From NCBI GenBank assembly GCA_036245805.1, contig BTRK01000003.1:682001-746000 (forward strand): a stretch of 64,000 nt of DNA, given 5' to 3'. Position 1 is the first letter of the stretch. The number at the start of each line of letters is the position of its first letter. The notes below the pieces were generated by a model, which saw only the letters and a list, made by a program, of their open reading frames with translations, did no database searches and had not been told where the DNA came from. Made by a program: the position numbers and the translations under genes. This document shows, one piece after another, positions 34,596 through 44,549 of the stretch. Origin of the DNA: Pristionchus mayeri (Eukaryota; Nematoda; Chromadorea; Rhabditida; Neodiplogasteridae).

Positions 34596-34837
34596 TACTA
34601 GAGTGATAGCGAGAAATTCTGAAGTGTGTGTGGTATCGTATCTCAAATTTTATTTTTAGGTTGATCATCCTATCCATCTCACCAAGATCAATGGCACCTT
34701 TGGACTAGTTATCAAGGGTAACATCATCGAAGAGGTACGCTGATTTGTTCGAAAATGGGCCATCGTCCGATCATTTTCCACATTCTTAAATAGTCGAGTA
34801 GCGCGAGTGCGCATAGATTGAAGAGATTGTAGTTTTA

Positions 34838-35506
34838 TTGGGGTGTCCGGAAAGTTATAATAATGGTATAATGCTTCGGGAAAAAAAGTCAGTTCGCGAT
34901 CAAATGCAGTGATTGCGCAATCTGTTTGTCAGCAATGTATTGCATCATTCTGACGTTGAGTAGCGAGAGGATTTAATCAGTCTCCTAGTTGCTACATTGA
35001 TTCTTGTGATGGACTCCCATCTCTACCTCCGAGCAGTTTTACTTCATTACTACCGTCTTGGCCGATCCGTGAAGGAGGCCCACTCTGCCCTGGCCCAGTC
35101 GGAGCTGACGCCCCCTCCATACCCTTCTGCTATAAGTGGTTCTCCCGCTTAAAGAAAGGGGAGTTTGGTCTCGATGATCAACCCCGCTCTGGACGCCCTC
35201 CCTCCCTCGATCAGCCTCTCGTTCTCCGCACATTGAAGCGCAAGCCCATGGCTAGTGTGCGTGAGTTGAAGAAGGATACTGGTACTCCCAGATCAACGGT
35301 GTCCTATATCCTCCATCGATCTGGGAAGAAGCCGAAGCTCCCACAAGTGATTCCTCATGACCTCTCCCCCGAACAGCTGAAAAATCGTGTTCAAGTCTGT
35401 CGGGAATTACTCCATCGTAGATCCAATCTTCGATGGGTCAATTCCATCATCGCTACAGATGAGAATTGGATCACGTACGATAACCCTGTGAGGAGACTGC
35501 AATGGG
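34838..35506 (+). mobile_element. Mariner transposon, 3'-truncated copy
   Basis: TA then TTGGGGTGTCCGGAAAGTTA start the element; the sequence then matches the reverse complement of 36275-37512 closely and stops at CTGCAATGGG 35506, inside the codons after DNPVRRLQW. The second half and right TIR are absent. Confidence 0.85.
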
Positions 35507-35942
35507 GTAGAGTTGATCGTTGACCACGCAATAATTCGTATTTGAATTCCCACGACAGCAATACTCAATCGTTGACCTCAGGATCATATTTGCCCACGCC
35601 GGGGCGACCCCAATGACCCCCTATACATGGTCAAGCACTTCCCCCCTCTATGGTCTGAAAACACCTCGCCGCCTGTGTTGGGCAACTATGCTCAGGATGC
35701 TTCTGTGTGTTGTATTTGTTCAATTCTGAAATAAATGAAGAGAATCCAACGCGTGTTATGTGTCCGGATAATGCTAGCATTCATCGACCTCGGGGTGGGC
35801 CAGAGGGGAAGTATGCGAAAAGAGACCCGCGGGGGAGAGGTGTGAAGAAGCGTGATAGGAGGAGGGAGAGAGGACGCGCGAGGGAGGACGAGGACTGGAG
35901 TTGTTCACTTTTACGGAGTTTTTGGCCCTATTCGCCACCGCT

Positions 35943-35981
35943 ATGACAATCGTTACTGGTTCACAGCCAAAAGAAGGACAG
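35943..35981 (+). CDS. Orphan first exon of a TM-PDZ family gene
   Basis: ATG 35943 encodes MTIVTGSQPKEGQ and ends at a strong donor (CAG-GTAAGT). Size, MTI start and the purine-rich leader (35815-35900) match first exons of the genes at 33386, 43192 and 46150. No following exons are found before the mariner at 36275. Confidence 0.4.
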
Positions 35982-36118
35982 GTAAGTATAATATTTATCC
36001 TTCTCTCGTGGTATTATAGTATAATTCGTAATTCCGTCTCTTCACACTCTTTCGGCTTTGGCATAGTTTACAACTGAGAAAGAAGTCACGGATGTATTCA
36101 TAACTCTCCCCCTCGCGA

Positions 36119-36214
36119 GTAATCGTCTGACTCTCTTCGGTTTGCTTGTCTCTCGCGTTCTCTAATCAACGAGAGAGCATGTAAAATGAGGAGAGTCAGA
36201 CGTTTGCTCCCCCT
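36119..36214. mobile_element. Hairpin MITE of the GTCTGACTCTC type
   Basis: CGTCTGACTCTC and GAGAGTCAGACG are inverted ends with GAGAGAAC-like inner arms. Single clear copy. Confidence 0.6.
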
Positions 36215-36274
36215 CGCATAGTCGCTGAAATATGGCCTAGAAAAGAATTGTGAAAAATGACGGTGATGTTAGTA

Positions 36275-37512
36275 TTGGGGTGTCCGGAAAGTTCGTATAA
36301 TTTTTTGTTTTTATTTTTTATTCAATGCTTTACAATTCTCAGTGACCAATGTATGCCCCCTTCTTTCTCGCTACCTCCCTCCAGCGATTGGGCAGGGTCT
36401 CGATTCCTCTCTTCCAGAATGCGGGTTTCTTCGAAACCGCCCAGTTCACGAAAGCCCTCACAACTTCATCCCGATTCTTGAACTTCTTTCCTTTGCAGAA
36501 GTCAGAGAGAGAGCGGAAGCAGTGGTAGTCGCATGGGGAGAGATCCGGGGAATGCGGTGGATGGGGAATCCTCTCGATCTTCAGCTCGTCCATTTTCTTC
36601 TGGGTCATCTTCGCTCGATGTGGGCGAGCATTGTCCATCAGAAGAAGAATTTTGCCCTGGTTCAGGAGTCTGGGAGGGACTCTGATCGCGACATCTTCCA
36701 GTTGTTCAGAGAAGAGGTCGGCATTGATGCTGGTGCCAGGGGCCAGGATCTCCCAGTAGATGGGACCGAGCACTGAGAAGAAGAAGCAGAGGAGTTCCTT
36801 CTTTCCGTGCTCTTCCTTCTTCGGGACGGTCTTGGGCTTCTCATCTGCATCCACCCATTGCAGTCTCCTCACAGGGTTATCGTACGTGATCCACTTCTCA
36901 TCTGTAGCGATGATGGAATTGACCCATCGAAGATTGGATCTACGATGGAGTAATTCCCGACAGACTTGAACACGATTTTTCAGCTGTTCGGGTGAGAGGT
37001 CATGGGGAATCACTTGTGGGAGTTTCGGCTTCTTCCCAGATCGATGGAAGGTATCGGATACCGTTGATCTGGGAGTACCAGTATCCTTCTTCAACTCATG
37101 CACACTGGCCATGGGCTTGCGCTTCAGTAAGCGGAGAACGAGAGGCTGATCGAGGGAGGGAGGGTGTCCAGAGCGGGGTTGATCATCGAGACCAAACTCC
37201 CCTTTCTTTAAGCGGGAGAACCACTTATAGCAGAAGGGTATGGAGGGGGCGTCAGCTCCGACTGGGCCAGGGCAGAGTGGGCCTCCTTCACGGATCGGCC
37301 AAGACGGTAGTAATGAAGTAAAACTGCTCGGAGGTAGAGATGGGAGTCCATCACAAGAATCAATGTAGCAACTAGGAGACCGATTAAATCCTCTCACTAC
37401 TCAACGTCAGAATGATGCAATACATTGTTGACAAACAGATTGCGCAATCACTGCATTTGATCGCGAACTGACTTTTTTCCGAAGCATTATACGAACTTTC
37501 CGGACACCCCAA
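36275..37512 (-). mobile_element. Mariner transposon, full length
   Basis: Inverted repeats TTGGGGTGTCCGGAAAGTTC at both ends, flanked by TA dinucleotides at 36273 and 37513. Contains one long minus-strand transposase frame. Confidence 0.9.
36339..37397 (-). CDS. Mariner transposase (DD34D), N-terminus frame-disturbed
   Basis: Cut-and-paste transposase of the Tc1/mariner class. The catalytic triad is present: D in ATDEKW, D in LLLMDNARPH and D in SPCDYH, the last two separated by 34 residues as in mariners. The helix-turn-helix region includes GFG-type spacing KWFSRLKKGEFGLDD. The first 50 or so residues of the frame are not the expected N-terminus: a start MDSHLYLRAVLLHYY lies in another frame, and the shift occurs near CAGTCGGAGCTGACG. 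The truncated sister copy has the same sequence there, so the lesion predates both insertions. Confidence 0.8.
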   Translation of the reverse strand: MRGFNRSPSCYIDSCDGLPSLPPSSFTSLLPSWPIREGGPLCPGPVGADAPSIPFCYKWFSRLKKGEFGLDDQPRSGHPPSLDQPLVLRLLKRKPMASVHELKKDTGTPRSTVSDTFHRSGKKPKLPQVIPHDLSPEQLKNRVQVCRELLHRRSNLRWVNSIIATDEKWITYDNPVRRLQWVDADEKPKTVPKKEEHGKKELLCFFFSVLGPIYWEILAPGTSINADLFSEQLEDVAIRVPPRLLNQGKILLLMDNARPHRAKMTQKKMDELKIERIPHPPHSPDLSPCDYHCFRSLSDFCKGKKFKNRDEVVRAFVNWAVSKKPAFWKRGIETLPNRWREVARKKGAYIGH

Positions 37513-37888
37513 TACCAGATCGTGGTCATTTCATAAATGTATTTTACTTCTTGTGCATACCTTTTCCGTATTATCTGAAAACGAGACTCCAAGAAAGACA
37601 TTATTTCCGAGCAATGGTCTAGCTCTCTCCATATCACACGCTCATTCTGATAGACGAGAGATAGTGTGGTTTGGACAAACTCAGACGATTCCTCTCATTT
37701 CCATACCTTCATGACTTCTCGATGCATGGCCTTGCTCTTGCTGCTCATTTTGAGTGTGGTGGCGGGTTTTCGATGGATGAGCAGGGAGAAGACGATGGTG
37801 AGGGCGCAGACGGGCACGCACACACAGTGAATCCAGCGGAGAGCGAACAGGCCGACGCCGCGCCGATCGTGGCCTCAAAACACCACGC

Positions 37889-38002
37889 TAGAGTTCGAGA
37901 AACGATATCACGCTCTCTTCGTTCAACACACTCTCTCACCGCTCGATAAGTCGAGAGAGTGTGCAGAATGAAGAGAGCGTGATATCATTTCTCGAACTCT
38001 AC
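37889..38002. mobile_element. CGAACTCT-type hairpin MITE, copy 2
   Basis: TAGAGTTCGAGAAACGATAT and ATATCATTTCTCGAACTCTA ends; arms ACGCTCTCTTCG / GAAGAGAGCGT. Confidence 0.75.
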
Positions 38003-38697
38003 ACCACTCACGATGAAATCTCAGTGCAGTGGTTCAGTGTTTGAACATATTTTTTAACATAACATATTCACGGATGTATTCATAACTTCCCCCCTTCGCA
38101 TAATCGCTGAGAAATATGTGTCCTAGAAAAGAATCGGAGTCTCAGACCCTTTTTTTCAAAGCGCAATCAGGTCACAATTTAAAGTTGTATGCGCGACACA
38201 ATTCCTGGTAGAATTATGAATGAAATCGACCATGGGAAAAAAAATATTGTTTTTTTCAAATACGAGTTAGCTGTTCAATTTCAATAACAACAATCGCTGA
38301 GATTGCAAGCTACCTTTGAGGCGTTCAAGCGAGGTTCGCTAAAAGCAGGGAAAATTGGGCAAATGTGGGCAAATGTTGGTTCATTGAGAATAGCGTTTGA
38401 ATAAGAATCTGGTGAGACTCTGCACAGCCAAAAATCTAGATTCACCATAACTCTGAGAATTGGGTTTATTAAATGTGCTTGAAAACGATGGACAAACTCA
38501 ATTTGTTCCTAGTCTTTGTTGGCTAATTTTTTTTGACTATAAACATTCTAATATCGCGTTCTGAAAAAACCCACCGAACACCCATTCGACGTTTTCCCGA
38601 GATTGAAAGTTGTAAGAGGGCTGCGCGATCAAGATCGCCCTTCGCAAAGTCTCGTCGTCAAAGTGAGGCACGAACGAAAGCAGCCTCTGCGATTTCG

Positions 38698-38812
38698 GAG
38701 AAATGGCGAAATTTCAGAGAAAATAACGAAATTTGAGAGAAAATGACGAAATTTCGGAGAAAATGACGAAATTTCGGAAAAAATGACGAAATTTCAGAGA
38801 AAATGGTGAACA
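38698..38812 (+). repeat. Tandem repeat, 21-bp unit
   Basis: About five units of AAATGACGAAATTTCGGAGA with small variants, within an intron of receptor 2. Confidence 0.8.
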
Positions 38813-38918
38813 ACGAACAGAACACGTTAGCATTCACGGAATCGTAGTGTACTTCGAAATCTGTAGAAACGATTATAATACTTGATCCAATATGTACCCT
38901 TGCTGAAAGCACGTTCGG

Positions 38919-39041
38919 CTCTGTACGGATAGGGGGGAATAATGAGATTATGGGGGACAAATGACTTGTTCTGTGCGGATATGAGGGACTAGTGAGATTG
39001 TAGTCCCCATATGCTCATTGTTCCCCATATCCGTACAGAGC
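38919..39041. repeat. Inverted repeat, GTACGGATATGGGG arms
   Basis: GCTCTGTACGGATAGGGGGG near 38919 and CCCCATATCCGTACAGAGC near 39023 are inverted; a middle partial copy lies at 38971. Confidence 0.65.
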
Positions 39042-39291
39042 CGCCCGTTCTATATAGGTGCGAAATTAAAGGTGCCCCGATGCGAAGACATGCCACACGC
39101 GCGTTAACAAGTAAGATCATATTCTTTGAGTATGGCATTGAATGCCGCGTAGCGACAAGCCCAAAGTCGGTGTATAATATGAAAACTGACATAAATGAGC
39201 GCTGACGGTATGTAGGCTGGGATGAGTATGAACACGAGTACAATATTGCGAGGAACTGGGTGCTCGACTACGTAGTACCTGTGGAATTTGC

Positions 39292-39405
39292 ATATATTTA
39301 ATTTAATATAATTTATTTAATATTAATATGATAATTTAACATAATTTATAATACAATTTAATTTAATATAATTTTATTAATATGTGTAATTTAATATATT
39401 TGTAC
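39292..39405. repeat. AT-rich TTTAATATAA block
   Basis: Repeated ATTTAATATAATTTA words, low complexity. Confidence 0.7.
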
Positions 39406-39710
39406 ATCACACCATCACTAAACTATGTGGACCACTCAGTTTCTCCTTGTTCATGAGGCGTTACAAAAACAGTTCCAGAGTGATCAATTTGCATACGTGT
39501 ATGTTGGATCAAATTGGCATTGAAAATGGGTACCTGAAGCAGAAACTGAGCGCGAGAAGAACCAAATAATGAGAATAGCCATGAAACATCCAAGCCATCG
39601 CGACAAAGCAGAACCTTTTCGAACCTTAACATGACATTCCCACTCAGAAATAAGTAATCTCAAAAAAAGATCATACATTTATGTATTATACTCTTATAAG
39701 AGTTCAGGCG

Positions 39711-39860
39711 GCACTGGGTCGGATGAGAAGCGTCGGAAGAGAACCAAAAATAATGCTCGTCAATAGTATTTTCGCAGAAGACGTTTTGACAGTGTGGGAA
39801 CTTACTTCTAAAAAAAATAGAGAATGGTGTCATCCGACGGTTCTCATCCGACCGAGTGCT
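39711..39860. mobile_element. CRE-type hairpin MITE, long variant
   Basis: GCACTGGGTCGGATGAGAA left and TTCTCATCCGACCGAGTGC right but with a 110-bp interior unlike the short copies. Confidence 0.65.
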
Positions 39861-40166
39861 TTTCAAACCAATCTAAAGAGACCCTATACAAAAACAAATT
39901 TGTGACGAAAAACATTAGTATTGAGTCCGAAAAGATTAGCAAGGTTCTACATGCGCCTTTTTCCAGGCATTGTTGGATGCATTTTAAGCTTTGAAAGATC
40001 CCACAGTCAACCCATTGTCCTGATGCGTTCGTGAGAGTACCCACCCCCAATATTTCTTTGGTGGGTGTTCCTACAAAAGGTGCAAAAACATTGCCATTCC
40101 TAGTCGGCGACATTTCGAAAATATTATTGTTATGGCCGAATTGTTTTCGGCGGCGACGGTGAGTAT

Positions 40167-40278
40167 TAGTGATGCCAAAACGGCGCGCGCTCTCCACGTT
40201 TTACACACTCTCTCATATGTCAGACAGAGCGAGATAGTGTGTGAAAAGAGGAGAGTGCGCGCCGTTTTGGCATCACTA
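40167..40278. mobile_element. 110-bp hairpin MITE, copy 5
   Basis: TAGTGATGCCAAAACGGCGC left, complement right. Diverged from the 9-kb copies at several sites. Confidence 0.8.
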
Positions 40279-40447
40279 GTGAGAATCCATTAAAAAATCA
40301 TTAAAAATTCCATTTTCATGACTTATTGTTCCGCAATGGAAAGCGCACATTCACAAAGATCACGTAGCAAATGTACTGGTCAACTCAGCCAATAAGCGTG
40401 AACACGAAGCGAAACTCGAGAAACAAACAATCATGAATGTTAAGAAT

Positions 40448-40596
40448 AGGGTTCCGGAATTGGGCGTAATTGGGCATCTTTTGAATCATTTTCAGATATG
40501 TTTCATGTGCACTATATACACATACTAAATATTGTACATGAAACATATTCGAAAATGATTCAAAAGGTGCCCAATTACGCCCAATTCCGGAACCCT
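40448..40596. mobile_element. Hairpin MITE, AGGGTTCCGGAATTGGGCG subtype
   Basis: A 149-bp near-perfect palindrome. Outer ends are unique, but the inner CATTTTCAGATATGTTTCAT is shared with the TTATTGGAAAA family. Confidence 0.8.
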
Positions 40597-40669
40597 AGTT
40601 AAGAAACGAGGCGCATATGACAATTAGTAAAACTTTGCAATTATGCTGACAAGGAATTGCCGCAAGGGT

Positions 40670-40937
40670 AGAATGGAGTTTTTGAAAGAGACCTAGAGGG
40701 ATCGAAATAGGATCAAATTCTAAGAACTTCAACGTGTTTCATATCTGCTAAACACCTCTGTGGACGTCTGGGGGTAGTGGAATTTCTGAACATGCCTCAG
40801 AAATAAACCTTTCCCCACTATCAGCCCAGACATCCACAGTGGCGTTTAGCATATATTAAAAACGCAGAAGTTTGTAGAATTTGATCCTCTTTCAATCCCA
40901 CTAGGCCTCGTTCAAAAACTCCAACCTACCCTCGCGG
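40670..40937. repeat. 268-bp palindromic element
   Basis: GGGTAGAATGGAGTTTTTGA left, TCAAAAACTCCAACCTACCC right, with inner arms GTGGACGTCTG / CAGACATCCAC. Ends close to receptor 2 exon 3. Confidence 0.75.
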
Positions 40938-41356
40938 TCATTTTATGTGAGGCAAACCTGTGAGTCGGCAGGGTCCCATATATGCGCCGAGTATAAATTC
41001 ATCATTATCCATTGCCCTAAAACACTTTTTACAGAATTTACAGAAAATAAATTTACAGAAAACCAGAGTTCTTACCTCAAGTAGGTTAAAATCGAAGCAA
41101 ATGCTGTTGTTACTTCAATAAACACGAAATTCATCAGTATGATTGAGTAGGAGCTAAAAAATTGCAGTTGACACATTCTAATCGGACGCTGTGGAAAACC
41201 AACCGAAGTGTGCCGGAATTCTCCTTTGCAATTACTGTTGCAAGTAGCGTGTTACCAGCGATAGCAATGATGCAACACACATTATGAATATACCGGGCAA
41301 CTTCGAAGGCCATTTCGAACGTGAATTAAGAGTTTGAGAGAAATCGTCTCTTAATT

Positions 41357-41485
41357 AGGGTTCTCTTATTGGAAAATGTTTGTATCATTTTCAGATATGT
41401 TGCATGTACGCTATATATGTGATATAGATAGTGCACGTGAAGCGCATCTGAAAATGGTTCAACAATTTTCCAATGAGAGAACCCT
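41357..41485. mobile_element. TTATTGGAAAA-type hairpin MITE
   Basis: AGGGTTCTCTTATTGGAAAA left and TTTTCCAATGAGAGAACCCT right, inner TCATTTTCAGATATG. Confidence 0.85.
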
Positions 41486-41486
41486 A

Positions 41487-43014
41487 ATCTTAATTTATTC
41501 AGCACATTGTTTGCTAATAAGAATACGTGGTTTATGTCACCGCGTGATGTGAAATGCGATACAATATTTTTCAGGCACCACAGCGAGAGAATCGAGTGGG
41601 AAGACGCACAGCGAAAGAGGAAAGTTCCCTTGTGGAAAAATAGCTGCTTACCATCACTAAAATAACGTGGGATGCCTTTAGAGCAGCGCGAGGGAGCGAC
41701 TAAAGACTAAATAAGATTGAATCCCGCCGAATTGCAAAGTAGCGAACGGAAAACAGCAATATGAGAATGCGTGGGTTTAATGAGGTGAGGACAGAGAAGG
41801 ATTTAAAAAATGAGAGGGAATTCGGCAGGTTGAGGATTCATTCCAATTTTGCTTTTTCTGTTATTCACAAATTAATCCTGAAGCGTTTATCGATATCCTA
41901 CTAATGATGAGGCTTTTTTTGTATTGAACAAATTTTAAAAATATGTGCAAAAACAATTCTGGCCATATTTCAACAGGGAAACCTTACCTTGCTATTTCGT
42001 GCGCATTTTCCCAGAATTTAGCGTCGACAAAGTTCGTATTTTTTAATTTGCTGAATATCCGACCATGTTTTCGTTGAATCTGGGAAACGAAATTCTGCAG
42101 TGCGACCACTTGTTGTCGGAAGTAAACCAAAACTGGATTCAGATGTGAACAAAGCCATATTGTCGCACTCCATGAATTGTTCTTTGATTGCATCGTGAAT
42201 CCTTGCTTACGTTGCTTGCTTTCGAGCTCAACAAAGAGAGGGCGATGGCGTTTCACATTGTTACAATTGCGAATGAATTAACATCAGAATTGACTAATTG
42301 GATAAGAATGCTCATCCTACACTGCTTCAACACAGCTATAAGAATACCGGAAATTACCCTAGTAGGAATTAGCACACATAAGAAATGACGATTTATGTTT
42401 CTCAGGGATTGCGCAGAAGCGCCAAGGCGATGTACGCAGAGACGAGAAAAAGCCCGCGACGATGAAGTCACTTAACTCGACGCGGCATTATTAGTAGAAC
42501 TCTGAGATGGAGAGAGTAAAGCAAAAATGGAGTGCACTCGAGTCGAATCGTGTATTGGCTTGAAATGCATCGTGGTTGAGATCAATTGATATACAATTAT
42601 GGTAATATATTAAATATTTCTTTAGTACGGACAGCTTTTTTAAAGCTTCCTTAAAAGGTGTATCGGCACAATCAGTAACGAAAATACAATTTTCAAGAAA
42701 CTTCTGAGATGACGAAACGAATCTGTGAAGTGAATCGGTGGCGATCGTGACTATTCTACAATCAATCAATCAACCAATCAATTTATCAAATCAGGCAATG
42801 CGCTCAGATGAGGATGTGTCTGTATTCTTCATATGTTGTACTCAACCAGTGTGTGCCAATAGCTCCAGCGCGTTCAAGGGGTGGTGGCTTCTGTTGTAGG
42901 AAGGTTATTAAAAAATTCCGATGCATTAACAAAATTATTATCGATGTTTTTATTATTCAATTGCATCAATGTTCAATTGAGAGTTGCAAGCAAGTTGGAA
43001 GAGATTGGGCGGAA
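41487..43014. other. Intergenic, no gene recognised
   Basis: Several frames of 70-120 codons exist on both strands (for example minus 42491-42769 and plus 42808-43176) but lack signal, domain or splice support. 42757-42797 is an inverted TGAT-type LINE tail (CAATCAATCAATCAACC). Confidence 0.4.
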
Positions 43015-43191
43015 TTTAGGGCAGAAGATAGGGAGAGATGGAGAGATCATTATAGAGAGACGAGGGATAAGGTGACCTCGAGAGGCTCGAGGGAGAAAAC
43101 GCACGCGCGAGAGAGTAATCGAAGAGGGACTGGGGGTCGGAACACTCGCAAGGTCTATTCCCCGGTCCTCGTATAGTTCTGCTGTATCATT
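43015..43191 (+). promoter_or_regulatory. Purine-rich leader of TM-PDZ paralog 9
   Basis: GAGA-rich stretch followed by GAGAGTAATCGAAGAGG, ACTGGGGGTCGG and CCTCGT-TAGTTCTGCT before the ATG. The same ordered words precede paralog 11 (45965-46149), so this is a conserved leader or core promoter. Confidence 0.5.
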
Positions 43192-44370
43192 ATGACGATT
43201 GTGTCGTCAGGAGGTCTGCACAAAGAGGTGAGTTATAGGGTTCAAGAAGCACTGAATTCCTGACTATTCCTTCTCCACAATCTCTATCGAGTCAGTTCAG
43301 ATTTTGTATAGAATAGAGAGAGTATGGCATCTTTGCTAGTTCAAGAAAAGGCTCATTTTTGCCCATAATCTTATCAAAGTAACTAAATTGTTCAGGAAAC
43401 TAGCACAAAGCGGAGTCTTAAATTGGAGGATGTTGAAAACGGAATGAGCAGTGGAGAAGTAGTGCAGGTTAGAAGAATTATTTGGAAAATGGTTGTCACT
43501 AGACAAGGCAACAGGTTGAAAACCATATAAAAAAATCTATCCATAACTTCCTATAACATTCCAACCAAAATACGTATGATGCGTGACTTAGTGCAACGAT
43601 ATTTCAGCCGGACCGAAAAATGAAGGAGCGATACAGTGAGTTGGAAAAGAAACTACGAAATGTTGAGGAGCAATTGGCAAACAAGGAAGATAATATGGTG
43701 GGTAATCGAGTTCGTATTTATGGTCCGTTTCCTTTCCCCACGCTCTCGACCGGGTCGAGGGGCGCACAACTTGATCAGTGGTGCGTAATATATGGATCGT
43801 AGTATCGCTTCCCAAACTCTAATCCCAATGAAGTTTCATCGTGCCAACATTAACGTCTCTCTTCCAGCCCCCTGGCGCCGAGAAATGCATGGCTGCATGC
43901 TCATGTGGTCTGATACTCGTTATCCTTCTTGCTATTGGCATAGTTTACCTTTTCGTGAAACCTGAAGTCGAGCAGTCGATTCACTTGGCACGACACAACG
44001 GTACATTCGGGCTGACTATGAGGGGCCAAGTCGTTGAAGAGGCGAGTGACTTATTCAATGATGCATTCACTTTGACAAATTCGAAAATGCTGATTGTTTG
44101 TTGTTTGAGGTTTTTGATTGTGAGTGCACCGCGAACGCTGCTGCTGTTTGCAGGTCATACGCATTATGGATTATCCAAAGAATAATCAATACTCAGGTAA
44201 TTCCCGGAAGCGCCGCGGCTTTGCAAGGTGGACTGAAGAAGGGAGACAAAATCGGGAAAGTGAATGGAAATAACGTTACTCCCGAGTCGACGCCTAAGCG
44301 CATTCAAGAATTGTTCAATAAGTCTGATGAGGTGGACCTCATCGTTGAAAGGACCATATTCAATGTTTGA
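43192..44370 (+). CDS. TM-PDZ family paralog 9 with a GC-AG intron
   Basis: Exons 43192-43227 (MTIVSSGGLHKE), 43396-43467, 43608-43697 (coiled coil MKERYSELEKKLRNVEEQLA), 43868-44041 and 44197-44370, all phase 0, 181 residues. Exon 4 has the helix (CGLILVILLAIGIVYLFV) and HLARHNGTFGLTMRG...VEE; exon 5 VIPGSAAALQGGLKKGDKIG, KVNGNN, ending TIFNV-TGA. The last intron starts GAAGAG-GCGAGT; every intact paralog has GT at this position, so a GC-AG intron (known in nematodes) is required. Confidence 0.75.
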
Positions 44371-44549
44371 GTTGTAAAGCGTCGGGTTTTAAACAATAAA
44401 AATGCTCATATTGTGCGAAATTGAATGTGCTTGAATTGTCTTAACATTTAACGATTCCGATATATCGGATATCGTTTGCGCTTTCCTAATTCATGATGCT
44501 CATTCTTCGTACTCATCCATTCACTCAATTCAATGCATTTATTATATGT

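Larger units (their letters stand above)
33386..34734 (+). pseudogene. TM-PDZ family paralog 8, lacking its last PDZ exon
   Basis: Exons 33386-33427 (MTIFTACLEKKDAQ), 33515-33607, 33668-33744, 34345-34431 (helix CCCLLPLLAIAGILLY) and 34660-34734 (HPIHLTKINGTFGLVIKGNI). Exon 3 ends in phase 2 but the helix exon needs phase 0, so either an exon is missed in the 600-bp intron or the frame is broken. After the donor at 34735 no PGGAA/KKGD exon appears; a truncated mariner begins 103 bp later. I therefore treat the gene as disrupted. Confidence 0.6.
37707..41313 (-). pseudogene. SRD-like seven-pass chemoreceptor 2, incomplete
   Basis: Exons found: 41313-41236 (helix 1, MAFEVARYIHNVCCIIAIAG), 41188-41076 (RMCQLQFFSSYSIILMNF, helix 2), 41016-40958 (AYMGPCRLT), about 39291-39197 (RYYVVEHPVPRNIVLVF and IPAYIPSALIY, the helix 4 signature) and 37873-37707 (helix 5 and loop, ...MSSKSKAMHREVMK). 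Phases agree with receptor 1 exon by exon. I cannot find the helix 3 exon or the helix 6-7 exon; the latter would lie where the mariner at 36275-37512 sits. Introns are swollen by seven repeats. Probably inactive, although missed exons are possible. Confidence 0.55.

Noticed and set aside
35707..35946. 79-codon Arg-rich frame
   Set aside because: It is the GA-rich leader before the orphan exon; no conservation or splice evidence.
39844..40197. 117-codon minus-strand frame as receptor 2 helix 3 exon
   Set aside because: It runs through two hairpin MITEs and lacks the expected helix; phases do not fit.
42808..43176. 122-codon plus-strand frame
   Set aside because: Its second half overlaps the conserved purine-rich leader of paralog 9 and its first half has no supporting features.
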